A stretch of 64,000 nt of DNA from Pseudomonas fragi (lineage in GTDB: Bacteria; Pseudomonadota; Gammaproteobacteria; Pseudomonadales; Pseudomonadaceae). Where the stretch lies: assembly GCF_025426255.1 (NCBI RefSeq), contig NZ_CP104861.1:248001-312000 (forward strand), given 5' to 3'. The translations under genes and the position numbers were made by a program. The notes under the pieces are model-generated. The model did no database searches. It had not been told where the DNA came from and worked only from the letters and a program-made list of their open reading frames with translations. Numbering within the stretch: the first letter of the stretch is position 1; the number at the start of each line of letters is the position of its first letter. This document shows positions 1 through 8,467 of this stretch, one piece after another.

Positions 1-993
1 ACCGCGCTGGACAACGTCTCGCTGGAAGTGGCCGCCGGTGAACTGGTGTGCCTGCTCGGGCCCTCCGGTTGCGGCAAAACCACGTTGCTGCGTTGCATCG
101 CCGGGCTTGAGCGCCAGGACAACGGCGCCTTGTATCTGGGTGAACGCGATGTGTCTGAGCTTGCACCTCAAGCCCGCGACTACGGAATTCTGTTCCAGTC
201 CTACGCCCTGTTTCCCAATCTGACTGTTGAAGCCAATATCGCCTACGGCCTGGCGGGCAGCAATCGCGATGTGGTGCGCAAACGCGTTGGCGACATGCTG
301 GAGCTGGTGGGCTTGACCGGCAGTGAAAAGAAATTCCCGGGCCAGCTTTCCGGTGGCCAGCAGCAGCGTGTTGCACTGGCCCGAGCCTTGGCGCCAGCGC
401 CCTCCTTGCTGTTGCTCGATGAGCCGATGTCGGCTCTCGATGCCCGGGTTCGCGAGCACCTGTGTACCGAACTGCGCCAATTGCAGCGCAGCCTGGGTAT
501 CACCACATTGATGGTGACCCACAATCAGGACGAAGCCATGCTGATGGCCGACCGCATCGCCGTGATGAACAACGGCAAGGTCGAGCAATACGCTACCCCG
601 CAAGAAATCTACGATAAACCCGCCACCCCGTTTGTCGCCGAGTTTGTCGGCCAGGGTAACTGGCTGCCGTTCCAGCGCAACAGCGCCAGTCACGCCCAGG
701 TAGGCGGGATGAGCATGCGCTTGGCAGACGATGCCGGACGTGCCGCCTCGGGCCGCCTGTTCTGCCGCCCCGAAGCCATCAGCGTGAACCCGGTGCTGCA
801 TCAGGAAAATCTGTTCCCGGCTCGGGTGCGGGAAATCACCTTTCTCGGTAATCGCTGCCGCATGAGTTTTGAACTCAACCATTTACCGGGCCACGCGCTG
901 ACAGCTGAAGTCGGCAGTCAGGACCTGCCGCGGCTCGGCGCCCCGGACATCTTTGTCGCCCTGCCGCCGGGCAGCTTGCAGGTGTTTGCCTAA
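1..993 (+). CDS. ABC transporter ATP-binding protein, putative 2-aminoethylphosphonate importer (5' end outside window)
   Basis: This is the ATPase of an importer whose permease and binding protein follow directly. The reading frame is open from base 1 (TALDNVSLEV...), so the true start lies upstream. Visible motifs are Walker A GPSGCGKTT, the Q-loop FQSYALFPN, signature LSGGQQQR, Walker B LLLLDEPMSALD and the switch histidine in MVTHNQDE. A C-terminal TOBE-like domain follows (CRPEAISV). The domain layout is that of iron/polyamine/phosphonate-type importers. Substrate assignment rests on the downstream FAD and PhnZ-like HD genes, because ATPases of this class look alike for Fe3+, spermidine and phosphonates. 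I recall this set as the PhnT2/U2/S2 type. The stop is one base before the permease ATG, so translation is probably coupled. Confidence 0.85.
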   Translation, partial: TALDNVSLEVAAGELVCLLGPSGCGKTTLLRCIAGLERQDNGALYLGERDVSELAPQARDYGILFQSYALFPNLTVEANIAYGLAGSNRDVVRKRVGDMLELVGLTGSEKKFPGQLSGGQQQRVALARALAPAPSLLLLDEPMSALDARVREHLCTELRQLQRSLGITTLMVTHNQDEAMLMADRIAVMNNGKVEQYATPQEIYDKPATPFVAEFVGQGNWLPFQRNSASHAQVGGMSMRLADDAGRAASGRLFCRPEAISVNPVLHQENLFPARVREITFLGNRCRMSFELNHLPGHALTAEVGSQDLPRLGAPDIFVALPPGSLQVFA

Positions 994-994
994 G

Positions 995-2719
995 ATGGCC
1001 GCTGAAATGGCCCTGCCATTGCCCGGTAAAATGCCGCGCAAAGCTTCCAGAGCGGAACTCGGTGACCGCATTTTCGTGGTTGGCGGCAAACTCCTGTTAT
1101 TGCTGCTGTTGAGCGTTGCGGTGCTGATGCCGTTGCTGGCGATCTTCTGGCGCGGTTTCAGTGCCGAAGACGGTCAGGGTGGCGGTTGGGTTGCTGCGCG
1201 GGAACTGGTCACCAGCGACAACTTCCACTGGCTGCTGGGTAATAGCCTTAAGGTTTCTCTTAGCGTGGCGGCGATTGTGGTACCGCTGGCGTACCTCTTT
1301 GCCTACGCCCTGCAACGCACCATGATCCCCGGCAAGCGTATCTGGCGCGGGCTGTCACTGCTGCCGCTGATGGCGCCGTCGATGTTGCCGGGTATCGCAC
1401 TGGTGTACCTGTTCGGTAACCAGGGCATGTTGCGCGGGCTGATTTCGGACAATATCTACGGTTTCTGGGGCATTGTTCTCGGCGAAGCGATTTATACCTT
1501 CCCTCATGCCTTGATGATTTTGCTGTCGGCCCTGTCGCTGGCCGATGCACGCCTGTTTGATGCAGCTTCGAGCATGGGCGCCGGACCCTTCAAGGCGTTT
1601 CGCAGCATCACCTGGCCGGGCACCAAGCAAGCGGTATTCGCTGCGTTCTGTCTGGTGTTCACCCTGACCATCACCGACTTCGGCGTGCCCGTGGTGGTGG
1701 GGGGCGACTATCAAGTGCTAGCGCTGGAAGCCTACAAGGCCGTAGTCGGTCAGCAGCAATTCGGTCGCGGCGCCTTGATCGGCATGGTCCTGCTGCTGCC
1801 TGCACTGTTCAGCTTCGGCGTCGATGCCTGGTTGCGCCGCCAGCATGGTGATTCCATGAGCGGCCGTGCCCAGGTGTTCAAACCGGTGCCGTCTAAAGTG
1901 CGTGACCGCTGCTATCTGGCCATTGTGCTGTTGATTTGCGCCACCTTGCTGCTGGTATTCGGGATGGCGGTGTACTCATCGTTGGTCAAATTCTGGCCGT
2001 ACAACCTGTCGTTGTCGCTTGCTCATTACCAGTTCAACGACACCGCAGGCGGTGGCTGGCTGGCCTATCGCAACAGCGTGACGATGGCGCTGTGTACCGC
2101 CTTGATCGGTAGCGCGGTGATCTTCACCGGTGCCTACCTGATGGAAAAGACCAGAAGCCAGAAAGGCCTCAACCTGGCCCTGCGCATGCTCAGTTTCGTG
2201 CCGATGGCCGTACCCGGTTTGGTACTGGGGCTGGGCTATGTGTTCTTTTTCAACCTGCCCGGCAACCCGCTGCACGTGCTCTACGGCACCATGACCCTGC
2301 TGGTGGTGTGCACCATTGCTCACTATTTGACCACCGCCCAAATGACCGCCACCACCGCACTGCGTCAGCTCGACGGCGAGTTTGAAGCCGCCGCACTGTC
2401 GCTGAAAGCGCCGCTTTATCGCCATTACTGGCGCGTCACCGTACCGATCTGCCTACCGGCGTTGCTGGACATCATCCGTTACCTGTTCGTCTCGGCGATG
2501 ACCACCGTGTCGGCGGCAATCTTCCTCTACAGCCCCGACACCATCCTTGCTGCGGTGGCGGTGCTGAACATGGACGACGCCGGCAACGTTGGCGGTGCGG
2601 CGGCCATGTCGACCCTGATCCTGTTCACCTCGGCGGGTGTGTCCCTGCTCCTGGCCTGGGCTTCGCGCGGTTTGTTGCGCCGCTCCCAGGCCTGGCGCCA
2701 GGGCGCTCCTGCTCAATAA
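995..2719 (+). CDS. ABC transporter permease with two fused permease halves, putative 2-aminoethylphosphonate importer
   Basis: This inner-membrane channel subunit has 574 residues and two homologous permease domains in one chain, like FbpB-type permeases. Each half carries an EAA-type cytoplasmic loop that docks on the ATPase: one near ADARLFDAASSMGAGPFKAF and one near LDGEFEAAALSLKAPLYRHY. Many hydrophobic helices are obvious, for example LLLLLLLSVAVLMPLLAIF near the N terminus. I chose the ATG at 995 rather than an in-frame start at 953, because 953 lies inside the ATPase gene and 995 follows its stop by one base. The length fits the phosphonate (PhnU2-like) and ferric iron families. The downstream genes favour phosphonate. 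Confidence 0.85.
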   Translation: MAAEMALPLPGKMPRKASRAELGDRIFVVGGKLLLLLLLSVAVLMPLLAIFWRGFSAEDGQGGGWVAARELVTSDNFHWLLGNSLKVSLSVAAIVVPLAYLFAYALQRTMIPGKRIWRGLSLLPLMAPSMLPGIALVYLFGNQGMLRGLISDNIYGFWGIVLGEAIYTFPHALMILLSALSLADARLFDAASSMGAGPFKAFRSITWPGTKQAVFAAFCLVFTLTITDFGVPVVVGGDYQVLALEAYKAVVGQQQFGRGALIGMVLLLPALFSFGVDAWLRRQHGDSMSGRAQVFKPVPSKVRDRCYLAIVLLICATLLLVFGMAVYSSLVKFWPYNLSLSLAHYQFNDTAGGGWLAYRNSVTMALCTALIGSAVIFTGAYLMEKTRSQKGLNLALRMLSFVPMAVPGLVLGLGYVFFFNLPGNPLHVLYGTMTLLVVCTIAHYLTTAQMTATTALRQLDGEFEAAALSLKAPLYRHYWRVTVPICLPALLDIIRYLFVSAMTTVSAAIFLYSPDTILAAVAVLNMDDAGNVGGAAAMSTLILFTSAGVSLLLAWASRGLLRRSQAWRQGAPAQ

Positions 2720-2767
2720 CCCGTGCCCACACAACCCTGCCCCTACAACGAATAAAGGAACCGCACC

Positions 2768-3790
2768 ATGTTCAAGCCGCTTGCTCTTGCCGCTGCTGTC
2801 CTCACCGCGTTTAGCTTTAATGCGTTTGCTGCCAAAACCGAGTTGACTGTGTACACGGCCCTGGAAGCCGAACAGCTCAAGACCTACAAGCAAGCCTTTG
2901 AAAAGGCCAACCCGGACGTAGAGATCAAGTGGGTGCGCGACTCCACGGGCATCATCACCGCCAAGCTGTTGGCTGAAAAAGCCCGTCCACAAGCCGATGC
3001 GGTATGGGGTTTGGCCGCTTCCAGCCTAGCGATTCTGGATCAGCAAGGCATGCTGCAAAGCTATGCGCCCAAGGATCTGGCCAAGATCGGCGCCAATTAT
3101 CGCGATGCAGCCAATCCGCCCGCCTGGGTGGGGATGGACGTGTGGGCCGCGACCATTTGCTTCAATACCATCGAAGCCGAAAAGCAGGGTCTGACCAAGC
3201 CGGTGAGCTGGCAAGACCTGACCAAGCCCGAGTACAAGGGCAAGATCGTGATGCCCAACCCGGCTTCGTCCGGTACTGGTTTTCTGGACGTAAGCGCATG
3301 GCTGCAGACCTTCGGCGAGAAGCAGGGCTGGCAATTTATGGACGACCTGCACCAGAACATCGGCCAGTATGTTCACTCTGGTTCCAAGCCTTGCAAACTG
3401 GCGGCTGCGGGCGAATTCCCGATTGGTATTTCGTTTGAATACCCGGCTGTGCAGCTCAAGCGCCAGGGCGCACCGTTGGACATCGTGTTGCCAAAAGAAG
3501 GCCTGGGTTGGGAAATCGAAGCGACTGCGCTAATCAAGGGTTCGCCGCACGAAGAAGCGGCGAAAAAACTCGCTGACTTCTCCGCAAGCCCGGCGGCGAT
3601 GGAGCTTTATAAAGAGAACTTCGCCGTCCTCGCTCAGCCTGGTATCGCCAAGCCGCAGACCGAACTGCCAGCGGATTACGAGCAGCGTCTGATCAAGAAC
3701 GACTTTGCCTGGGCTTCGAAAAATCGCGACAGCATCCTGACCGAATGGCGCAAGCGCTATGACGGCAAGTCCGAGAAAGTGGCGCAGTAA
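2768..3790 (+). CDS. Periplasmic substrate-binding protein, putative 2-aminoethylphosphonate importer
   Basis: This 340-residue protein starts with a clear Sec signal peptide (MFKPLALAAAVLTAFSFNAFAA), with likely cleavage after AFA/A. The mature part begins KTELTVYTALEAEQLKTY, the typical first strand of the extracellular solute-binding family 1/iron-type proteins. A good ribosome site (AAAGGA) precedes the ATG. It would capture the ligand in the periplasm and hand it to the fused permease. Iron-binding relatives usually carry paired tyrosines late in the chain, and I do not see a convincing YY pair, which is compatible with an organic phosphonate ligand. The ligand itself is inferred from context. 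Confidence 0.82.
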   Translation: MFKPLALAAAVLTAFSFNAFAAKTELTVYTALEAEQLKTYKQAFEKANPDVEIKWVRDSTGIITAKLLAEKARPQADAVWGLAASSLAILDQQGMLQSYAPKDLAKIGANYRDAANPPAWVGMDVWAATICFNTIEAEKQGLTKPVSWQDLTKPEYKGKIVMPNPASSGTGFLDVSAWLQTFGEKQGWQFMDDLHQNIGQYVHSGSKPCKLAAAGEFPIGISFEYPAVQLKRQGAPLDIVLPKEGLGWEIEATALIKGSPHEEAAKKLADFSASPAAMELYKENFAVLAQPGIAKPQTELPADYEQRLIKNDFAWASKNRDSILTEWRKRYDGKSEKVAQ

Positions 3791-3812
3791 TTCTCGACGC
3801 TACGAATAAATC

Positions 3813-3900
3813 TGTGGGAGCGGGCTTGCTCGCGAAGCAACTGACGCGGTGCATCTGTTACACCGCAGCGATTCAAGCGCGAGCAGGCTCGCTCCCACAG
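3813..3900. repeat. Palindromic repeat, family A copy 1
   Basis: TGTGGGAGCGGGCTTGCTCGCGA faces GCGAGCAGGCTCGCTCCCACA across a loop of roughly 45 bases, giving a large imperfect hairpin. This is the common Pseudomonas REP-type palindrome. It lies between the binding-protein gene and the FAD oxidoreductase, inside the putative phosphonate operon, where it could act as an RNA stabiliser or partial terminator that sets transporter/enzyme ratios. Confidence 0.85.
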
Positions 3901-3930
3901 GAGAGTAAGGTTGCCCTTCAGGACATCATT

Positions 3931-5058
3931 ATGACTCAACCCATCCTTATCGTCGGTGCCGGCATCCTCGGCCTGTCCCACGCCTACGCCGCCGCAAAAC
4001 GCGGGCTCAAGGTGCACGTCTTCGAGCGCACCGCCACGCCCTTGGGCGCCTCGGTGCGCAACTTTGGCCAAGCGCTGGTCACCGGCCAGCCACCGGGCGT
4101 GATGCTCGATCTGGCCCAGGCCAGCCGCAGCATTTGGGCTGACTGGGCGCAGCGCGCAGGCTTTGATCTCAAGCGCAATGGCTCGTACCTGTTCGCTCGC
4201 ACCGAAGCCGAAGAGCACTTGCTCGAAGCCTTCTGCCAAGGCCGGGCGCAGGAATTTGGCTATCGCGCCGAACTGCTGCGCGGGGCGGCAATGGATACGC
4301 TGTATGGCGGCCAATTCAGCCATCACCGCGCTGCCTTGCACGGCTTGGACGATCAGCAGGTTTACTCACGGGAAGCTATCCCGGCGCTGATCGCTTGTCT
4401 GCAACGAGATTTGGGCGTCGAGTTTCATTTTTCGACCCTGGTGCGCGAGGTCGAGCCCGGCCAGGTCCACACGACGTCGGGCAGTTTCAAAGGCTCACAG
4501 GTGATTGTGTGCTCGGGGCATGATTACCTGACTTTGCTGGCTGAGCCACTGGCCAAACTTGACCCGCAGGTTTGCCGTCTGCAAATGCTGCGCGTGCGGC
4601 CCACGGTCGATTTGAAGCTGCGGCACGCGCTGCTGACCGGGCTGAGTTGTGTGCACTACGGGGCTTTTGCTGACTTGCCAGAAGCTGCGGCAGTACTGTC
4701 CGAAATTCAGCGCAACCACCCGAATCTGGATGAGCACGGTATTCACCTGCTGATCAGTCCCACGCCTTACGGTGATTTGATCGTCGGCGATTCTCACGAT
4801 TACAGTCGTGATCCGTCGCCTTTCAACGGCGAACAGGTCGATAACTGGATGCTACAGCTATGCGAAGAAACCCTTGGCTGTGAAGTCCAAGTGGTCGAGC
4901 GCTGGCAGGGCGTCTATGGTGCAAAGGGGGCCAAACCCTTCACCTGGCTGGAGGTGGCGCCCGGCTTGAATGCGGCGCTGATGCACACCGGCGTGGGCAT
5001 GAGCGTGGGCCCGGCGATGGCCGAGGGCAATATCGCCCGGATGCTGGAGGAGATGTGA
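3931..5058 (+). CDS. FAD-dependent oxidoreductase of a phosphonate-degradation cluster (glycine-oxidase/DAO fold)
   Basis: This 375-residue flavoprotein has an N-terminal dinucleotide-binding motif (ILIVGAGILGLSHAYAAAKRG) and a C-terminal FAD-contacting segment (APGLNAALMHTGVGMSVGPAMAEG) typical of D-amino-acid/glycine oxidase-like enzymes. A longer reading frame begins at 3814, but that stretch runs through the palindromic repeat, so the ATG at 3931 is preferred. Flavoproteins of this type recur in phosphonate operons and some act on N-methylated 2-aminoethylphosphonate, from memory of the PbfC/PbfD enzymes. Here the neighbours suggest oxidation of an imported aminophosphonate amine. The exact substrate cannot be read from the sequence. 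The stop overlaps the next ATG (TGATG). Confidence 0.8.
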   Translation: MTQPILIVGAGILGLSHAYAAAKRGLKVHVFERTATPLGASVRNFGQALVTGQPPGVMLDLAQASRSIWADWAQRAGFDLKRNGSYLFARTEAEEHLLEAFCQGRAQEFGYRAELLRGAAMDTLYGGQFSHHRAALHGLDDQQVYSREAIPALIACLQRDLGVEFHFSTLVREVEPGQVHTTSGSFKGSQVIVCSGHDYLTLLAEPLAKLDPQVCRLQMLRVRPTVDLKLRHALLTGLSCVHYGAFADLPEAAAVLSEIQRNHPNLDEHGIHLLISPTPYGDLIVGDSHDYSRDPSPFNGEQVDNWMLQLCEETLGCEVQVVERWQGVYGAKGAKPFTWLEVAPGLNAALMHTGVGMSVGPAMAEGNIARMLEEM

Positions 5059-5615
5059 TGACACGCGCACAGCAAGTGGTTGAAGAGGTTTTTGGTTTGT
5101 ATCAGCAATACGGCACTGACGATTACATCGGCGAGCCGGTGTCGCAAATTGAGCATATGTCCCAGGCCGCGCAGTTGGCGCTGAATGAGGGCTGTGACGA
5201 CGAGGTGGTGTTGGCGGCGTTCTTTCACGATATTGGCCACTTCTGCGTCAATGATGCAAAGAACATGGATGGCTATGGGGTGGTCAGCCATGAGCAGGTA
5301 GGCGCCAGTTATTTGCTCCGCGCCGGGTTCAGCGAGCGGCTGGTCAAACTGGTGGAATACCACGTACAGGCCAAGCGCTACCTGACCTTGCGTCAGCCGG
5401 GGTATTACGATTTGCTGAGTGAAGCCAGCATTCGAACGCTGGGGTATCAGGGCGGGGTGATGAGCGAGGTTGAGGCGGATGCGTTCGAGCAAGACCCGCT
5501 GTGCCAGCTCAGCCTGCGCATGCGCATGTGGGACGAGCAGGCCAAGGAGGAGCATGTGCCGCTGATGGACCTGCAAATTCTCAAGGACAAGGCTGTGCGC
5601 CTGTTAGAGGCTTAA
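5058..5615 (+). CDS. HD-domain mixed-valent diiron oxygenase, PhnZ-like, cleaving a C-P bond (predicted)
   Basis: This 185-residue HD protein matches the PhnZ pattern closely. Candidate metal ligands are H33, H57-D58 (FFHDIGH), H78, H102 (EYHVQ) and D159 (MWDEQ). The Tyr/Glu pair that gates the substrate in PhnZ is present as Y23 and E26, each residue one or two places from its PhnZ number as I remember it. PhnZ uses O2 to convert a 1-hydroxy-alkylphosphonate to a carboxylate plus phosphate. The start at 5058 overlaps the upstream stop by one base. A GTG at 5055 is a less likely alternative. No PhnY-type hydroxylase is visible in the window. It could lie upstream of base 1, or the enzyme may act on another hydroxyphosphonate. 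Confidence 0.82.
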   Translation: MTRAQQVVEEVFGLYQQYGTDDYIGEPVSQIEHMSQAAQLALNEGCDDEVVLAAFFHDIGHFCVNDAKNMDGYGVVSHEQVGASYLLRAGFSERLVKLVEYHVQAKRYLTLRQPGYYDLLSEASIRTLGYQGGVMSEVEADAFEQDPLCQLSLRMRMWDEQAKEEHVPLMDLQILKDKAVRLLEA

Positions 5616-5636
5616 GCACCGCTCCCACAAAAAAGG

Positions 5637-7001
5637 TCAGATCTGCTGGGCCAACACCTCGATCTGCTCCTGGCGCTCAGCCTGACTCAACTTCGGATGC
5701 GGGTTAAGCGACGACCATTGCGGGTGCGCCCGGGCCTTGTTCAGGGCTTCAGGCAATTTGCCTTCGCGCCAGGTCTTGTCCTGCGGGGTGGCGACCTTGA
5801 TGCTGTCCACCGCCGCATGCCCTCGCGCATTCAACGCATGCAGCAATTGCCGTTGGCGCAAGGCCAGCAGGCGCAGCACGCTGTCGTCCACGGTCAGTTC
5901 GCGCTGGCCCTTGAGCTTGCCCAACAAGCGACTGCCGTAGCTGCGTGCGGTTTGCAGTGCGCCACCGGCAATGGCCCCGGCCAGTGCGGCGGCGCCCAAG
6001 GTCAGGCCGCCGACCATCAAGTCCACACCCGCCCCGGCCGCCGCGCCTGCGGCAATCCCGCCTCCTAGCCGAACACCCAAGTGCTTGAGGGTTTCAGGGT
6101 TGAACAAGTCATCGCCCCAGCGTCCGTCGAGCAACGGCAAGTCGCTGGCGGCGGCGTCGCTGTTACGAAAACCATATAACTTGAGCATCGCTTCTACGCA
6201 GCGCTGCTCGCGTTGGCGGATGACTTCGCGCAGTTGTTGGGTCGCTTGCTGCTCGGCGATTTTTTCGCTGGCCACACTGCGTCGGCACGCAGCGCAGTCG
6301 ATCAACAGTTCGGCGATCAAGCGCAGTGCACTGTGCTTGCGGGCTTCGCGCTGGGCCTCTTGATCGGTGATTAGTCGTTGCAGTGCCCCCCGTGAATGCT
6401 CCAGCAGCAGTGCCAGGCTTTCGTACAAACGGCGCTCGCCATCTTCGGGCGGGGCCACGCTGTCAAACCGTACCAGCGCATGCAAGCCGAGGCGGGCCAG
6501 AGCTTCGCGCCACTCGGGCTCGCGGTGCTGCGGGCTGCTGACAAAGTTGAGCACCGGCAGCAGCGGCTTGCCGCAACTGGCCAGCACACTGAGTTCGTCG
6601 CGGTATTTGGCCAGTACCGGTTCGCGGGCGTCGATCACATACAGCCCGGCATCCGAGGCCAGCAATTGGCGCAGCACCTTGGCTTCTTGCTCAAAGCGCT
6701 GGCGCGCCTCGCTGCCTTCGAGAAAGCGGGCCACCCGCGCTGGGCCATCAAGACGCTCGCCGGGGTGGTCGAGGCGCTCAAGATAATCGAGCAGGGCAAT
6801 GGCATCTTCCAGCCCCGGTGTGTCGTACAGCTCCAGCAGTGGTTCGCCGTCTACCGACAGCCGCGCCCCTTCGACATGGCGCGTGGTGCTGGGGCGATGG
6901 GACACCTCGCCAAAGCCGACATCACGGGTCAGAGTACGCAGCAACGAGGTTTTACCGACATTGGTGTGGCCGACTACGGCCAGCGTCAGTGGTTTAGTCA
7001 T
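5637..7001 (-). CDS. DUF3482 GTPase, paired with a DUF2868 membrane protein
   Basis: This 454-residue protein begins with a G domain: G1 GHTNVGKTS (about residues 11-19), a switch region with RPSTTRHVEG, and G3 YDTPGLED. The position expected for G4 (NKxD) reads NFVS in LLPVLNFVSS, so guanine specificity is not canonical. The C-terminal half has an Ala/Gly-rich stretch (GGGIAAGAAAGAGVDLMVGG) that could insert into or lie against a membrane. It overlaps the upstream gene by 8 bases, so the two are translationally coupled. The function is unknown. DUF2868/DUF3482 pairs next to folA are, from memory, common in pseudomonads. It ends convergently with the phosphonate operon. Confidence 0.82.
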   Translation of the reverse strand: MTKPLTLAVVGHTNVGKTSLLRTLTRDVGFGEVSHRPSTTRHVEGARLSVDGEPLLELYDTPGLEDAIALLDYLERLDHPGERLDGPARVARFLEGSEARQRFEQEAKVLRQLLASDAGLYVIDAREPVLAKYRDELSVLASCGKPLLPVLNFVSSPQHREPEWREALARLGLHALVRFDSVAPPEDGERRLYESLALLLEHSRGALQRLITDQEAQREARKHSALRLIAELLIDCAACRRSVASEKIAEQQATQQLREVIRQREQRCVEAMLKLYGFRNSDAAASDLPLLDGRWGDDLFNPETLKHLGVRLGGGIAAGAAAGAGVDLMVGGLTLGAAALAGAIAGGALQTARSYGSRLLGKLKGQRELTVDDSVLRLLALRQRQLLHALNARGHAAVDSIKVATPQDKTWREGKLPEALNKARAHPQWSSLNPHPKLSQAERQEQIEVLAQQI

Positions 7002-8388
7002 GACCTGTCTCCAGCCAGTTCAACGGCGCGCTGGCTGCGAACGGTAGCCCGAGCTTTTCCAGCGCTGCGTGCCAATCACCCAGGCGGTCGGCATCCAGTG
7101 CCTGGCCGGGTGGGGCTTGTAGCAGCCAAATGCGGGTTTCGCGGGCACTGCGCGCCAGCTCGCCGATCAGCGCCAAGCTGCCGCGATCCGGCGAACGGCG
7201 CGGGTCGCAAGCGATGGCGAGCCTGGCAGGTGGGAAGCGGGTCATTTGCTCCAGCAGTTTTTGCCGGGATTCGCGGCTGTCGAGAATGCCCGCGTCCTTG
7301 ACCGTGGCGGGCAACTTGGGTGGCCACGGGTGCTGGTCATCCAGCTCAATGGCCACAAGCAATGCGCCATCGGTGTGCAAATCGCTATGGCCCGCCTGCA
7401 CGGTGTGCAATTGCTCGGGGGCTATGTCGTTGACGCCCAGACGTTCGCTGCTGGGCATCAGGCGCTCGCGCAGCTGGCTGTAGCCAGGCAGGTTAAGGTC
7501 CAGTTGCAGGGCGTTGCGCCCGCTTTTCCAGCGCCACAGGCACAAAGCTGCCAGTACCAGACGCGGGATCACGCCATAGATCAGCACCACGCCTACCAAC
7601 CAGACGGCCCACGCCTGACGCACCAGTTCGTTGTTATAGAGGCGGGTGTCGTTGCTGATGCGGATCATCTCCACGGTCGGTACGCCAAAACCCAGCCAGT
7701 TGGGCAGGGCGCCGAGGGCACGGGTGGCGGCGACAAACACGTCGGCACCCAGGATCGTGGTTTCCCAGAGAAAGCCATAGCGGCGGGTGGCCATCAGCAA
7801 CAGCATCATCACCAGCGCGCTGAGCATCGCCAGCAGCCACAGGCCATTGACCAGCGTGCCGAGTGCCCAGCGATTGAGTTTGCGCCGTTGCAGCAACAGC
7901 AATAGAGCCGGGGCCAATTGTGCGGCCTTGGCGTCACGGGCGAGCTTTTCGCTGAGCCACAACCATAGGCGGCCGAGGCTGGCACCGTGTTCACCGGCAA
8001 ACAGCAGGCCCGTTGCCCAACTCAGCAGCAGTATGAGGTTGAGCCCGAGCAGGCTGCCCAGTGCCCAGAACACGTTGACCGGGGTTTGCCCGTCGCCCAA
8101 GGCAGCAAACGCAAGACCGGCGCCACTGATCACCGCCAGCACGGCCAATACCAGCAGCGCCAGTCGGGCACCTTGCAGCCAGTGCTGCATGGCACTGAGC
8201 AAACCGTCACGCTCGGCCAGCCACAGAGCGCGGTTTTGCAGGCGAGTGGACAAGTCACCGGCTGTGGTGCGAGCACGGCGATTGGCTTCAAGGTCGTCCA
8301 GCGGGCCTGCGTGTTCTTCGCGCAGGCGCACGGTTTCGGTCAACCAGAGGCGTTGTAATGGGGAAAGTTGAGTCACGCGACATTCCAT
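6994..8388 (-). CDS. DUF2868 integral membrane protein, partner of the DUF3482 GTPase
   Basis: This 464-residue protein has several strong hydrophobic helices, including ALLVLAVLAVISGAGLAFAAL, a second near LNLILLLSWATGLLF, one near LLAMLSALVMMLLL, and one near WAVWLVGVVLIYGVIP. A large soluble C-terminal part follows, with an AIACDPRRSPDRG segment. It is the first gene of a two-gene operon with the GTPase (8-base overlap) and probably provides its membrane anchor or effector. No ribosome site is obvious before the ATG at 8388, and a GTG at 8376 is in frame. No biochemical function is known to me. Confidence 0.78.
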   Translation of the reverse strand: MECRVTQLSPLQRLWLTETVRLREEHAGPLDDLEANRRARTTAGDLSTRLQNRALWLAERDGLLSAMQHWLQGARLALLVLAVLAVISGAGLAFAALGDGQTPVNVFWALGSLLGLNLILLLSWATGLLFAGEHGASLGRLWLWLSEKLARDAKAAQLAPALLLLLQRRKLNRWALGTLVNGLWLLAMLSALVMMLLLMATRRYGFLWETTILGADVFVAATRALGALPNWLGFGVPTVEMIRISNDTRLYNNELVRQAWAVWLVGVVLIYGVIPRLVLAALCLWRWKSGRNALQLDLNLPGYSQLRERLMPSSERLGVNDIAPEQLHTVQAGHSDLHTDGALLVAIELDDQHPWPPKLPATVKDAGILDSRESRQKLLEQMTRFPPARLAIACDPRRSPDRGSLALIGELARSARETRIWLLQAPPGQALDADRLGDWHAALEKLGLPFAASAPLNWLETGHD

Positions 8389-8467
8389 TCAAGTGAGCCA
8401 AGAGCATAACCGCTGTTACGTCGGACGGGGTACTGCCGGCTCGGGTTGCTCTGGTATCCTCGCCGGC

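Noticed and set aside
3814-3930. N-terminal extension of the FAD oxidoreductase frame
   Set aside because: The extension translates the palindromic repeat, and family similarity begins at MTQPILIVGAG (3931).
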